Part shown: positions 6,972 through 13,799 of the stretch, in pieces
Numbering within the stretch: position 1 is the stretch's first letter
How the letters are laid out: each line of letters opens with the position of its first letter
DNA from: CADDZO01 sp035294145
GTDB lineage: Bacteria; Chloroflexota; Dormibacteria; Dormibacterales; Dormibacteraceae
Length of the DNA stretch: 14,119 bases
Direction: 5' to 3'
Assembly (NCBI GenBank): GCA_035294145.1
Contig: DATGLL010000211.1
Span: forward strand, 1-14,119
Position numbers and translations under genes: made by a program
The notes under the pieces: generated by a model
Databases searched by the model: none
What the model saw: the letters and a program-made list of their open reading frames with translations, nothing else
What the model was told of the DNA's origin: nothing

Positions 6972-7235
6972 TTAGGGACCGATGAGATGGGCCCGGATCG
7001 TCTCACCCCCAGGGATGGCCGGGCTCACGGCGAGCAGGAGCACCGACACCACCAGGGCGATCGCCAGGACTGCCGCGCCCAGCACCGAGGCCAGCGCCAC
7101 TGGTCGCCGCCAGTGCCCCTCGGCACGCCCCACAACCTCGACGAGGGTGGGAACGTCCCGAGGTCGCCAGGCGCCAACCTCCGCGCGCAGGAGCTCGATC
7201 AGGTCGCGCTCGCTCGGCTGCTCATCCACCTTCAT
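6972..7235 (-). CDS. Small single-span membrane protein, probable anti-sigma partner
   Basis: This 87-residue protein overlaps the sigma-factor stop as ATGA (ATG at 7233-7235), so the two are translationally coupled. Residues 1-43 are hydrophilic and cytosolic by prediction (MKVDEQPSERDLIELLRAEV first). Residues 46-71 form one strong membrane span (ALASVLGAAVLAIALVVSVL), and only about 16 residues follow. ECF sigma factors are usually followed by a membrane anti-sigma factor that holds them inactive, and this protein has the right place and topology. It lacks the HxxxCxxC zinc motif of ZAS anti-sigma factors and an extracytoplasmic sensor domain. Its role is therefore inferred from context; truncation of a longer anti-sigma gene cannot be excluded. 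Confidence 0.7.
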   Translation of the reverse strand: MKVDEQPSERDLIELLRAEVGAWRPRDVPTLVEVVGRAEGHWRRPVALASVLGAAVLAIALVVSVLLLAVSPAIPGGETIRAHLIGP

Positions 7236-7852
7236 TGCTCATAACCAACCGGAGCGGAGTTCGGTTCGCGGCCGGCGGCCCCTCCACCAGGCGGCGCTTC
7301 CTCCAGCGCCCGCCGCATCATTGCCACCGCCTTGGCGATCCGAGAAGCCACGGTCCCGCTCGGGATGCCGAGGATGGCCGCGATCTCTTCTCTAGAGTAG
7401 TCGTGGAAGTAGTGCAGGACCACCGCCGCACGCAGCTTCGGGCTCAGCGTCGCCAGCGCCCGGTCGATGACCGTGCGCGCTTCGCTCCGGGCGTAGGCAC
7501 GATCGTCCGGCGCTTGGTACAGGCGAACCGGCAGGAGTCGAGCCAGCTTGCGGCGGCGCAGGTGCGAGAGCGCCGTGTTGACGGCGATCCGGTGCAGCCA
7601 GGCACCAGGGGGTGCGGTAGGGCGATAGCGGAGGCGGGCATGATAGGCCCGCGCGAACACCTCTTGAGTCAGGTCCTCGGCCTCCGCCTGGTCCAACACC
7701 ATGGCGCGAACCGTCCGGAACACGGACTCGTACTCTCGTTCGTAGAGCAGGGGGAACTGGGTCGCGGGATCGATCTCCCCCGAGCCAGGTCGCCCCTCGC
7801 CAGACGCCACACCAACAGTCTGCCGCCGCGGAGCACCCTCCGTCATGGACAT
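7232..7852 (-). CDS. ECF-type RNA polymerase sigma factor (sigma-70 family)
   Basis: Region 2 is seen in the segment starting LLYEREYESVFRTVRAMVLD and continuing through AEDLTQEVFARAYHARLRYR, with W and NTALSHLRRRK after it. Region 4 is LSPKLRAAVVLHYFHDYSRE followed by EIAAILGIPSGTVASRIAKA, the helix-turn-helix that reads the -35 element. There is no region 1.1 or 3, so this is an ECF or SigE/W-like factor. The start is uncertain. ATG 7850-7852 gives 206 residues and is followed two codons later by another ATG (7844-7846). An earlier ATG (7922-7924) adds 24 residues of low-quality sequence. None has a clear Shine-Dalgarno. It overlaps the small membrane protein and diverges from the ribokinase across about 90 nt, where its promoter should lie. 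Its regulon is unknown. Confidence 0.9.
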   Translation of the reverse strand: MSMTEGAPRRQTVGVASGEGRPGSGEIDPATQFPLLYEREYESVFRTVRAMVLDQAEAEDLTQEVFARAYHARLRYRPTAPPGAWLHRIAVNTALSHLRRRKLARLLPVRLYQAPDDRAYARSEARTVIDRALATLSPKLRAAVVLHYFHDYSREEIAAILGIPSGTVASRIAKAVAMMRRALEEAPPGGGAAGREPNSAPVGYEQ

Positions 7853-7943
7853 CGGCGTCGATGAGGGCAAGAACCCGCCAGCTCGGTCTCGGCAGAGCCG
7901 GGCTGCTGCCCCAGACGGCACCATCGAGCGGCTGAGATGACCG

Positions 7944-8882
7944 ATGCCGAGGGCTCATCGCCACCTGGTCGTGCTCGGCAGCCTCAACACCGATTTCGTG
8001 GCACGGGTACCAGAGCTGCCCCGGCCCGGCCAGACGGTGTTAGGCGAGCGGCTCCTCACCTTCGCTGGCGGCAAGGGTGCCAACCAGGCAGTGGCGGCGG
8101 CGCGGCTGGGGATGCAGGTGACGATGGTCGGCCGGGTAGGATGCGACGCCCGGGGCGATGCCTTGCTCGCCGAGCTGGAGCGCGAGGGCGTGGACGTGCG
8201 AGGGGTGGCCCGTGACCCGGAGGAGCCGACCGGAGCGGCGCTGATCGTGGTGGACCGGGAGGGAGAGAACCAGATCGCCGTCACCCCCGGCGCCAACGGT
8301 CACGTCGACGCGAGCGACGTGGCCAGGGCCCTGGAGGCGCTGGAGGCGGGATCGCTCCTGGCGCTCCAACTGGAGATCCCCCTGGAGGCGGTCAGGCGAG
8401 CCGTCGCTGGCGCCCTGCAACGTCGCTGCCGGACGATCCTCAACGTCGCTCCGGGAGCACGACTCGAGCCGACGCTGCTGCGCGGGCTGGAGGCGGTGGT
8501 CGTCAACCAGGAGGAGGCCAGCGTCCTGCTCGGCCGCCCCATCATCGGCCCAGCCGCGGCCCTGACGGCGGCCAGCGAGCTCCACGCCTCCGGCGCCCGG
8601 CTGGGGGTGGTCACGCTGGGCGCGGCCGGGGCCGCCTTCTGTGACCGCGACGGGCCGAGGTTGGTCGCTCCCTTCCCGGTCTCGACAGTGGACACGACCG
8701 CCGCTGGTGACGCGTTCGTCGGCGCCCTGGCCGTGGCACTCGGCGCCGGGCTTCCCTCGGAACCAGCGCTCCGGCTCGCCAGCGCGGCCGGGGCGGCGGC
8801 AGCGAGCCGGGAGGGGGCGCAGAACTCGCTCCCGAAGGCCAAGGACCTGAAGGACCAGTTCGGGCTCGACTGGCCCGCATAA
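7944..8882 (+). CDS. rbsK: Ribokinase-like PfkB-family sugar kinase
   Basis: This is an ATP-dependent phosphorylation enzyme, most like ribokinase, which makes ribose-5-phosphate. The 312 residues show the N-terminal VVLGSLNTDFVARV with the substrate Asp, PfkB signature 1 GGKGANQAVAAARLG (42-56), and the N-x-x-E motif NQEE (188-191). PfkB signature 2 is VDTTAAGDAFVGALAVALG (249-267), with D256 as the catalytic base and AAGD as the anion hole. The ordering and the DTTAAGD spelling are typical of ribokinases rather than fructokinases or adenosine kinases, but substrate specificity within PfkB cannot be settled by motifs alone. The start at ATG 7944-7946 puts the first strand at the right distance. 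It has no transport genes beside it and ends 7 nt from the convergent hydrolase gene. Confidence 0.88.
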   Translation: MPRAHRHLVVLGSLNTDFVARVPELPRPGQTVLGERLLTFAGGKGANQAVAAARLGMQVTMVGRVGCDARGDALLAELEREGVDVRGVARDPEEPTGAALIVVDREGENQIAVTPGANGHVDASDVARALEALEAGSLLALQLEIPLEAVRRAVAGALQRRCRTILNVAPGARLEPTLLRGLEAVVVNQEEASVLLGRPIIGPAAALTAASELHASGARLGVVTLGAAGAAFCDRDGPRLVAPFPVSTVDTTAAGDAFVGALAVALGAGLPSEPALRLASAAGAAAASREGAQNSLPKAKDLKDQFGLDWPA

Positions 8883-8889
8883 GCTGCTC

Positions 8890-9672
8890 TCAGCTGAAGG
8901 CAGCGCGGCGCAGAGCGAGGGCGGCGGTGAAGGCCGGGAACGGCGCCCGCGCCAGCGCGACCGCGGCGGGGAGACCGTCCCGCACGCTCCGGCAGAGCGC
9001 GGCCATGGCCTTCAGGTCCCTCCGCTGGCGATCCACGAACCTCCGGTCCACCACCTCGCCATGGCCAGGAACGACCTTGGAGGCAGGCAGCTCCAAGAGG
9101 CGATCGAGGGCGGTCGGCCACTCCAACGGCCAGGCCTCGTCGAACGAGGGTGGGGCACCTTCCTCGACCAGGTCCCCAGCGAACATCACCCCCGCGTCAG
9201 GCACGAACACGACGAGGTCGTGGTCGGTGTGCCCCCGCCCAGGATGGAAGAGCACCACCGTTCGTCCCCCCACCTCCACCTCCTCCCAGTCCGCCACCGC
9301 CTGGGTGGGCGGGACAATCGCCAGCTGAGCCACCTCGTCGGCCTGATCCGGCAGGTAGCGTAAGGCCTCGGCCCGCTGCTCCTCGCCCCGCTCCCGCAGC
9401 AAGGCGGCGCAGCGCTGGTGACCGTAGATGGTGGCGGGGAGGAAGGCCGCGTTCCCGAAGCAGTGGTCGAAATGCCAGTGGGTGTTGACGACCCGACAGC
9501 AGGGCAAGCCGGCGATCTGACCCAGCTCGGTCAGCAACGCCCTCCCTTCGGCCGGCGTGCTGCCGGTGTCGACCACCAAAAGCTCGTCCGCGCCCAGCAC
9601 TGCCCCCACGTTCAGGCCCAGCGAGGACCAATGGCGACGCAGGACGCCATCCCCCACCGCTTCCCAGGCCAC
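8890..9672 (-). CDS. Metallo-beta-lactamase-fold hydrolase
   Basis: This 260-residue protein is of the MBL superfamily, binuclear metal hydrolases that act on thioesters, lactones, beta-lactams and other substrates. The metal ligands are all present: NTHWHFDHCFGN with H65, H67, D69 and H70; H148 in GRGHTDHD; D167 in MFAGDLVEEG; H204 in VPGHGEV. The N-terminal beta region GLNVGAVLGADELLVVDTGS is normal, and there is no signal peptide, so it is probably cytosolic. The sequence resembles the broad uncharacterised MBL group rather than a true antibiotic-resistance enzyme. The start is GTG (9670-9672). It converges on the ribokinase gene with a 7-nt gap, without a visible terminator. No specific substrate can be assigned. 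Confidence 0.88.
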   Translation of the reverse strand: MAWEAVGDGVLRRHWSSLGLNVGAVLGADELLVVDTGSTPAEGRALLTELGQIAGLPCCRVVNTHWHFDHCFGNAAFLPATIYGHQRCAALLRERGEEQRAEALRYLPDQADEVAQLAIVPPTQAVADWEEVEVGGRTVVLFHPGRGHTDHDLVVFVPDAGVMFAGDLVEEGAPPSFDEAWPLEWPTALDRLLELPASKVVPGHGEVVDRRFVDRQRRDLKAMAALCRSVRDGLPAAVALARAPFPAFTAALALRRAAFS

Positions 9673-9953
9673 CCTTCAACCATAGCCGGCTGGGTCGCGG
9701 CGGCTTGCCGGAGCTCCGCCAGCTCAACGCCGGTGCCCGTTCCGCGTTTTGTCTAGGTCAACGAACGAGGGGCGATGCACCGAGGGCCGATCTCTCCTAG
9801 CGTCAAGAGCGTCCAGCCCGGCTGCGGGCAGCACCGGTCAACCGGCGGAGGCCACGCCTCGGCCTTGCGGCAACGGTAGCCGGGCAAGCGGGACTGATCC
9901 GTTCCCCTGTGCATCAGCACGCGGAACGCAAGTACCTATGGCGGAGGACGACG
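9673..9953 (+). promoter_or_regulatory. Upstream region and putative structured leader of the peptide cassette
   Basis: This 281-nt space divides the MBL gene from the peptide gene and must contain the promoters of both. I see no confident -35/-10 pair. Near the peptide gene two compact hairpins follow each other: GAGGC-CAC-GCCTC (9848-9860), and a bulged stem with CTTGC 9864-9868 pairing GCAAG 9884-9888 and GGC 9869-9871 pairing GCC 9879-9881. I could not match this to a known riboswitch class. Confidence 0.35.
9943..9947 (+). promoter_or_regulatory. Strong ribosome-binding site of the precursor peptide
   Basis: GGAGG lies 6 nt before ATG 9954-9956. It is the best Shine-Dalgarno in the window and decides the start: the in-frame upstream ATG-like codon at 9909-9911 has no comparable site and would add 15 residues that do not belong to a double-glycine leader. 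Confidence 0.8.
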
Positions 9954-10121
9954 ATGCGAGAGGAGCATTCCTCGATCACACCGATCACACAACGACTGCG
10001 CGAGCTCTCCCCCGAGGAGCTACGGCAGGTGGCCGGCGGCTGGAACAACGGTCACCACGAGGACCACGGCGACCACGGGAGGAAGCGCCGCCGGCATCGC
10101 CGGTGGTCCACGGACGACTGA
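9954..10121 (+). CDS. Double-glycine leader precursor peptide (bacteriocin-like) with His/Arg-rich core
   Basis: This 55-residue peptide lies just upstream of a C39-peptidase exporter. Residues 1-29 form a leader ending LRELSPEELRQVAGG. Counting back from the cut site, G-1, G-2, V-4, L-7, E-8, S-11, L-12 and L-15 all match the consensus for double-glycine leaders read by C39 peptidases. The predicted mature part (residues 30-55) is 26 residues: WNNGHHEDHGDHG (four His and three acidic residues), then RKRRRHRRW, then STDD. It has no Cys, and Ser and Thr occur only in the tail, so lanthionine or disulfide bonds are not expected. It is too polar for a classical class II pore-former. Possible roles are a metal-binding peptide, a cationic antimicrobial, or a signal peptide. 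Export and cleavage are well supported; biological activity is unknown. Confidence 0.85.
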   Translation: MREEHSSITPITQRLRELSPEELRQVAGGWNNGHHEDHGDHGRKRRRHRRWSTDD

Positions 10122-10174
10122 CAGCTCGCACGACCATCGTCCCGGAGGCGGGCACCGGCCCGCTCGGATGACCA

Positions 10175-10206
10175 AGGGGGAGCGGCCAGAGATGGCCGCT
10201 CCCCTT
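10175..10206 (+). terminator. Perfect 12-bp hairpin between precursor and export genes
   Basis: GGGGAGCGGCCA (10177-10188) and TGGCCGCTCCCC (10193-10204) pair perfectly around a GAGA tetraloop of the GNRA class, extended by a G-U and an A-U pair. Only a short TTCT follows, so it may act as a partial terminator or an RNA-stabilising 3' end. In peptide-export operons a hairpin directly after the precursor gene commonly allows much more peptide than transporter to be made. Confidence 0.7.
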
Positions 10207-10243
10207 CTCACCGCACCCATCGGATCGGATCACCGAGGGCATC

Positions 10244-10801
10244 ATGGACAACCCGGCGCCTCAAGACCACGATCCCCTGTATCGCCAAGAGGCGATCGAG
10301 CATCACCGCGTGCGTCCCGCCGCCTTTGGTGACCATCCGTCGATGGTCGGTCGCGGCAGCCTGGCTGCGTTCTGGGCCCTGCTGGCCGCCATCGCGATGG
10401 CGACAGCTGCCAGCATGCTGATCGGGGTCGGCGAGTATGCCTCCGGCCCGGCCCGGGTCCCCGGCAAGGGATCGACCGTGCTGGCGGTGCTACCCGAAGC
10501 CGCTGGCCCGCAGCTGCGGCGAGGGGGAACCCTGGAAGTCCAGTTGGGCACCGGAGATCGCCTGGAGATTCGGGGCCCCGGGATGCAGATCCAACCGGTG
10601 GATGAGGCCACCGCGGTGAGGCTGCTGGGGCCTGGAGGGGCATCCGACCTGCCGGCCTCCACGGGGCTGTTGCTGATACGAGCACCGCTCCCCTCCCCCT
10701 GGCCTGGCACCGGGAACGGCCAGGCCAGCGTTCGTATCGGCGATCGGCCCCTGTTGCTCACCCTTCTCGCAGGGATCACGCCCCCGCCTGGGAGCGGCTG
10801 A
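10244..10801 (+). CDS. Reduced HlyD/CvaA-like membrane fusion protein, peptide-export accessory
   Basis: This protein of 185 residues has GAGG 5 nt before ATG 10244-10246. The N-terminal segment LYRQEAIEHHRVRPAAFGDH resembles the start of bacteriocin-export fusion proteins (typically LFRxEALExxR...), followed by one membrane span (about 39-62). Residues 80-176 look like the C-terminal beta-barrel domain: GPQLRRGGTLEVQLGTGDRL, then IQPVDEATAVRLLG, then GQASVRIGDRPLLLTLLAGI. The long alpha-helical hairpin and lipoyl halves that normally separate these parts in 400-residue HlyD proteins are missing. That suggests a short periplasm-less or monoderm version that only assists the ABC exporter. Its place between precursor and exporter supports this. 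Recognition is by remembered family pattern, so the family call is moderately sure and the mechanism inferred. Confidence 0.65.
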   Translation: MDNPAPQDHDPLYRQEAIEHHRVRPAAFGDHPSMVGRGSLAAFWALLAAIAMATAASMLIGVGEYASGPARVPGKGSTVLAVLPEAAGPQLRRGGTLEVQLGTGDRLEIRGPGMQIQPVDEATAVRLLGPGGASDLPASTGLLLIRAPLPSPWPGTGNGQASVRIGDRPLLLTLLAGITPPPGSG

Positions 10802-10825
10802 GCGGTCATGGGATCGAGCCGCTCC
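10791..10825 (+). repeat. 9-bp inverted repeat across the fusion-protein stop codon
   Basis: GGAGCGGCT (10791-10799) pairs with AGCCGCTCC (10817-10825) around a 17-nt loop; the TGA stop (10799-10801) begins in the left arm. No T-run follows, so it is not an obvious terminator. It shares the core GGGAGCGGC with the hairpin at 10177-10204, and arms of the two could cross-pair. Confidence 0.5.
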
Positions 10826-10887
10826 GGGCACCTCGACCTTGTGCGGAGGCGCGACCCCGGACAGGACCTCCAATCGGCCACTGAGCG

Positions 10888-13080
10888 ATGAGACGACGCA
10901 TCCCCTTCATCCCGCAGATGGAGATCGGCGACTGTGGCGCGGCCTGCCTGGCCATGGTCCTCGCCTACCACGGGCGGAGGGAGCCGTTGGAACGGGTGCG
11001 GGCCGCGACCGGCAGCGGCCGCGATGGCGTCCACGCCCAGGCCATCGTCGAAGCTGCCCGCTGGTACGGGCTTGCGGCCCAGGGCGTGAGGGCCGACCTC
11101 GAGGACCTCGATCAGCTCCCGACGGGCTCGATCTTGCACTGGGACTTCAGCCACTTCGTGGTTCTGGAGCGGCTCACCCGCCGCGGGGCGCGCGTGGTCG
11201 ATCCGGCCTTCGGCCGTCGCCTCATCCCCATGTCGAGGTTCCGGCGCTCGTACACCGGGGTCGCCATCGTCTTGGAGCCCACCTCGCGCCTCACCCCAGG
11301 CGAGCGGTCGGGATCGATCCGACGTCACCTCCGCCCCCTCCTGCACGAGGGGGATCGGGTGGGAAGGGCGCTGGTGATCTCGGTCGTGATCCGGGCCCTC
11401 CTGCTTGCTCTCCCGCTCTTCACCGCCGTCCTGGTCAACCGGGTGATCCCTCAGGGGGACCGTGGCCTCCTCGCCATCATGGTCGTCGCCTTCGGCTTCG
11501 TCATCCTCTACCACTTCGCCTCCTCCCTGCTCCGCGAGCGGCTCCTGCTCGAGCTGCGGACCCGGCTCGATTTGCGCATGACCCAGGGCCTGCTTGACCA
11601 CCTGGTCAGCCTCCCCTACGGGTTCTTCCTACGTCGCTCCTCTGGTGACCTCATGAGCCGCATGGCCAGCGTCGAGAAGGTGCGCGAGATCCTGGCCACC
11701 GGGACCTTGACCTCCGTCATCGACGGGACCCTGGCCAGCCTCTACCTTGGGCTCCTCCTGGCCTTCGACCTGCGCATGGGCCTGGTGACGCTGGGGCTGG
11801 GCCTTCTCCAGGTCGGGGTGGTGGTGCTGGCTGGGCGCCGGAACCGGTTCCTCTCCGCCCAGAGCCTGGAGGCCTCGGCCCGAGTAAGCGGTTACGAGTA
11901 TCAGATCCTGGCCGGCATCGAGACCTTGAAGGCCGCTGGCGCAGAGCAGCGGGCGGTCGCCCACTGGCGGTCTCTGTTCGCCGACAAGATCGAGGCCTCA
12001 CTGGCCAGAGGCCGGCTTGACGCCCTGGTCGATGCCGCCATCGATGCGATCAGCCTTGGCGCCCCTCTCGGCGTGCTGACGCTTGGCGGCCTCACCGTGC
12101 TCAACGGCCAGCTGCCGCTCGGGACCATGCTCGGGCTGGTCACGTTGGCGGAGGGGTTCCTTGAGCCCCTGGTCACGCTTGCCAGCACGGGGCTGCGCCT
12201 CCAGCAGCTGCGGAGCTACCTGGAGCGCATCGACGACATCTTGGACATGCCCCGAGAGCAGGAGCGCAAGGTGATCAAGCCAGCCAGCCAGCTGAACGGG
12301 CACGTCTACGCCGAGCACGTCGTCTTCAGGTACGCCCCGCTCTCTCCGCCCGCCGTGAACGACGTCTCACTGGAGATCCAGCCCGGGCAGCGGGTGGCGA
12401 TCGTGGGTCGCTCCGGGTCGGGCAAGTCGACCCTGGCTGCCCTCTTGCTCGGCCTCCACCAGCCGACCTCGGGATGCATTCGCTTCGACGGCCTCGACCT
12501 CCGGGAGGTGGATCTGGGGTCGGTGCGACGCCAGATCGGCATCGTCACCCAGCATCCCTACCTCTTCAGCGCCTCGATCCGCGAGAACATCGCCCTGGCC
12601 TGGCCCGATGCCCCGCTGGAAGCGGTGATCGAGGCAGCGAGGGTGGCCGGCATCGACGAGGAGATCGCCGCCATGCCTATGGGGTACGACACGATCCTGG
12701 CCGGGGCGGGGGCCTCGCTGTCCGGTGGCCAACGCCAGCGCATCGCCTTGGCTAGGGCGGTGGTCCGACGGCCCCGGATCCTGCTCCTGGACGAGGCCAC
12801 CAGCGCCCTGGACGCCATCACCGAGCGCGCCGTCCACGAGCGCCTGGCCGAGCTGGGCTGCACCACCATCCTGATCGCCCACCGCGCCAGCATCGTCTCC
12901 CGGGCGGACCTCATCCTGGTCATGGACGAGGGTCGGATCGTCGAGCGAGGCGATCACGATCAGTTGCTGCGGCTGGGAGGCCGCTATCGACAGCTGGTCA
13001 CCCTTCAGTCACCAACGGAGTGGCGTCCTGGGCCCGAGGGCTCGCCGACAGATGGCGGTCAGGGACGAGAGCAAGGATGA
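10888..13080 (+). CDS. C39-peptidase-containing ABC exporter (PCAT), processes and exports double-glycine peptides
   Basis: The 730 residues hold the full PCAT architecture. The N-terminal C39 cysteine protease (1-130) has Q10 (oxyanion hole), C16 in EIGDCGAACLAMV, H89 in ILHWDFSHFVVL, and D105 in VVDPAFG, so the catalytic triad is intact and distinguishes it from inactive C39-like domains. The membrane domain spans about 155-430. The nucleotide-binding domain has Walker A GRSGSGKST (507-515), the LSGGQ signature (611-615), Walker B ILLLDE (631-636) and the switch histidine H665. Family members cut leaders after Gly-Gly and pump the mature peptide out using ATP. The precursor 0.9 kb upstream and the fusion protein between them are the expected partners. 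The start ATG 10888-10890 has only a weak Shine-Dalgarno. The polar tail of about 20 residues after LVTLQSP is not conserved in the family. Confidence 0.95.
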   Translation: MRRRIPFIPQMEIGDCGAACLAMVLAYHGRREPLERVRAATGSGRDGVHAQAIVEAARWYGLAAQGVRADLEDLDQLPTGSILHWDFSHFVVLERLTRRGARVVDPAFGRRLIPMSRFRRSYTGVAIVLEPTSRLTPGERSGSIRRHLRPLLHEGDRVGRALVISVVIRALLLALPLFTAVLVNRVIPQGDRGLLAIMVVAFGFVILYHFASSLLRERLLLELRTRLDLRMTQGLLDHLVSLPYGFFLRRSSGDLMSRMASVEKVREILATGTLTSVIDGTLASLYLGLLLAFDLRMGLVTLGLGLLQVGVVVLAGRRNRFLSAQSLEASARVSGYEYQILAGIETLKAAGAEQRAVAHWRSLFADKIEASLARGRLDALVDAAIDAISLGAPLGVLTLGGLTVLNGQLPLGTMLGLVTLAEGFLEPLVTLASTGLRLQQLRSYLERIDDILDMPREQERKVIKPASQLNGHVYAEHVVFRYAPLSPPAVNDVSLEIQPGQRVAIVGRSGSGKSTLAALLLGLHQPTSGCIRFDGLDLREVDLGSVRRQIGIVTQHPYLFSASIRENIALAWPDAPLEAVIEAARVAGIDEEIAAMPMGYDTILAGAGASLSGGQRQRIALARAVVRRPRILLLDEATSALDAITERAVHERLAELGCTTILIAHRASIVSRADLILVMDEGRIVERGDHDQLLRLGGRYRQLVTLQSPTEWRPGPEGSPTDGGQGREQG

Positions 13081-13106
13081 CGGCGAACCCTGTTCTGGCC
13101 GGGTGG

Positions 13107-13145
13107 CCCCTGCAGCAGCATCACCCCTCCTGCTGCGGTCCAGGG
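13107..13145. terminator. Weak bidirectional hairpin between convergent genes
   Basis: GCAGCAG (13112-13118) pairs with CTGCTGC (13130-13136), with a further CCCC (13107-13110)/GGGG match beyond a bulge. It lies at the meeting point of the exporter and the methyltransferase and overlaps the end of the latter. There is no T-run, so a terminator role is only plausible. Confidence 0.3.
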
Positions 13146-13747
13146 GAACGGTCGGGGATGACGTCGGCCCGCCGGCGAAGCCAGTACCAGGCCGAGGCAC
13201 CATCCTTCCCCTCCTCGCGGCGCTCCAGCTCCCATTGCCCCCTGAAGCGGCTGGCCACCTCTCCCGGCCGGATGCCCGGCGGGCCCGGGCGCAGCCCTCG
13301 ACGGGCCAGGCCGGCGTGAAAGCCGTAGAGCAAAAAGAGGGCTCCAGGCGCAGCCACCTCGGCCGTCCCCTGGACGTAGGCCTCCCGGCGCCGCTCCGGA
13401 AGGCTGTGATAGCAACCGAGGTCCAAGAGCAGCGTGTAGCCGATCCCGATCCCCAGCAGGCCCAGCCTGGTGACGTCGCCCACCAGGAACCGAGCTGTCA
13501 CCCCGGCCTGCCGGGCTCGACGACGCGCCTCCTCGATCGCTCGCGGCACCAGATCGACCCCCGTGGCGTCCCAGCCATGCCGGGCCAGGTAGACGACGTT
13601 GGTCCCGGTCCCACAGCCCAGGTCCAGGGCACGCCCTGGCGGCATCGCCTGCGTTCCCTCCACCACCTCGACCAGCTCCGGAGGCGTGAGCCCCGTGTCC
13701 CAAGGCTTGAACCCGACCAGGTACGCGATCCGGAAGAAAAGGCTCAT
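13121..13747 (-). CDS. Class I SAM-dependent methyltransferase
   Basis: It has 208 residues from ATG 13745-13747 (MSLFFRIAYLVGFKPWDTGL). An upstream in-frame ATG (13871-13873) is rejected because it lies within the IS607 remnant that begins near 13800. Motif I is ALDLGCGTGTNVVYLARHGW (40-59), the acidic residue of motif II is D65 in GVDLVPRAIEEARRRA, D91 in FLVGDVTRL is the adenine-binding position, and LLLDLGCYHSLP (107-118) is the post-motif segment typical of the TehB/thiopurine-like small-molecule branch. It is convergent with the exporter, so it is not part of that operon. A role in modifying the peptide is possible but has no direct support. It is probably a general small-molecule methyltransferase. 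Confidence 0.88.
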   Translation of the reverse strand: MSLFFRIAYLVGFKPWDTGLTPPELVEVVEGTQAMPPGRALDLGCGTGTNVVYLARHGWDATGVDLVPRAIEEARRRARQAGVTARFLVGDVTRLGLLGIGIGYTLLLDLGCYHSLPERRREAYVQGTAEVAAPGALFLLYGFHAGLARRGLRPGPPGIRPGEVASRFRGQWELERREEGKDGASAWYWLRRRADVIPDRSPGPQQEG

Positions 13748-13799
13748 CGCTCGCCAGTATCTCACCCAGGAATTCCGGCAGGACCCCGGTCGCGGCGAA

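Noticed and set aside
5050..6975. 641-codon open frame on the plus strand
   Set aside because: It is antisense to hom, which has clear homoserine dehydrogenase motifs. The plus-strand translation is His/Arg/Pro-rich with no recognisable domain, a usual shadow in GC-rich DNA.
7853..7924. Longer N-terminus of the sigma factor from ATG 7922-7924
   Set aside because: The 24 extra residues are Ala/Arg/Gly-rich and unlike sigma factors, and there is no ribosome-binding site. It is not fully excluded, since the chosen start also lacks one.
9909..9953. Earlier start for the precursor peptide
   Set aside because: It would add 15 residues without a ribosome-binding site, whereas ATG 9954 has GGAGG at 6 nt and gives a normal-length leader.
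10170..10243. Possible second small peptide starting at ATG 10168 (MTKGERPEM...)
   Set aside because: It runs straight through the perfect hairpin, has no double-glycine leader, and overlaps the start of the fusion-protein gene in another frame.
10303..11601. 432-codon minus-strand open frame over the fusion-protein and exporter genes
   Set aside because: It is antisense to the exporter C39 and membrane domains; no domain is recognisable.
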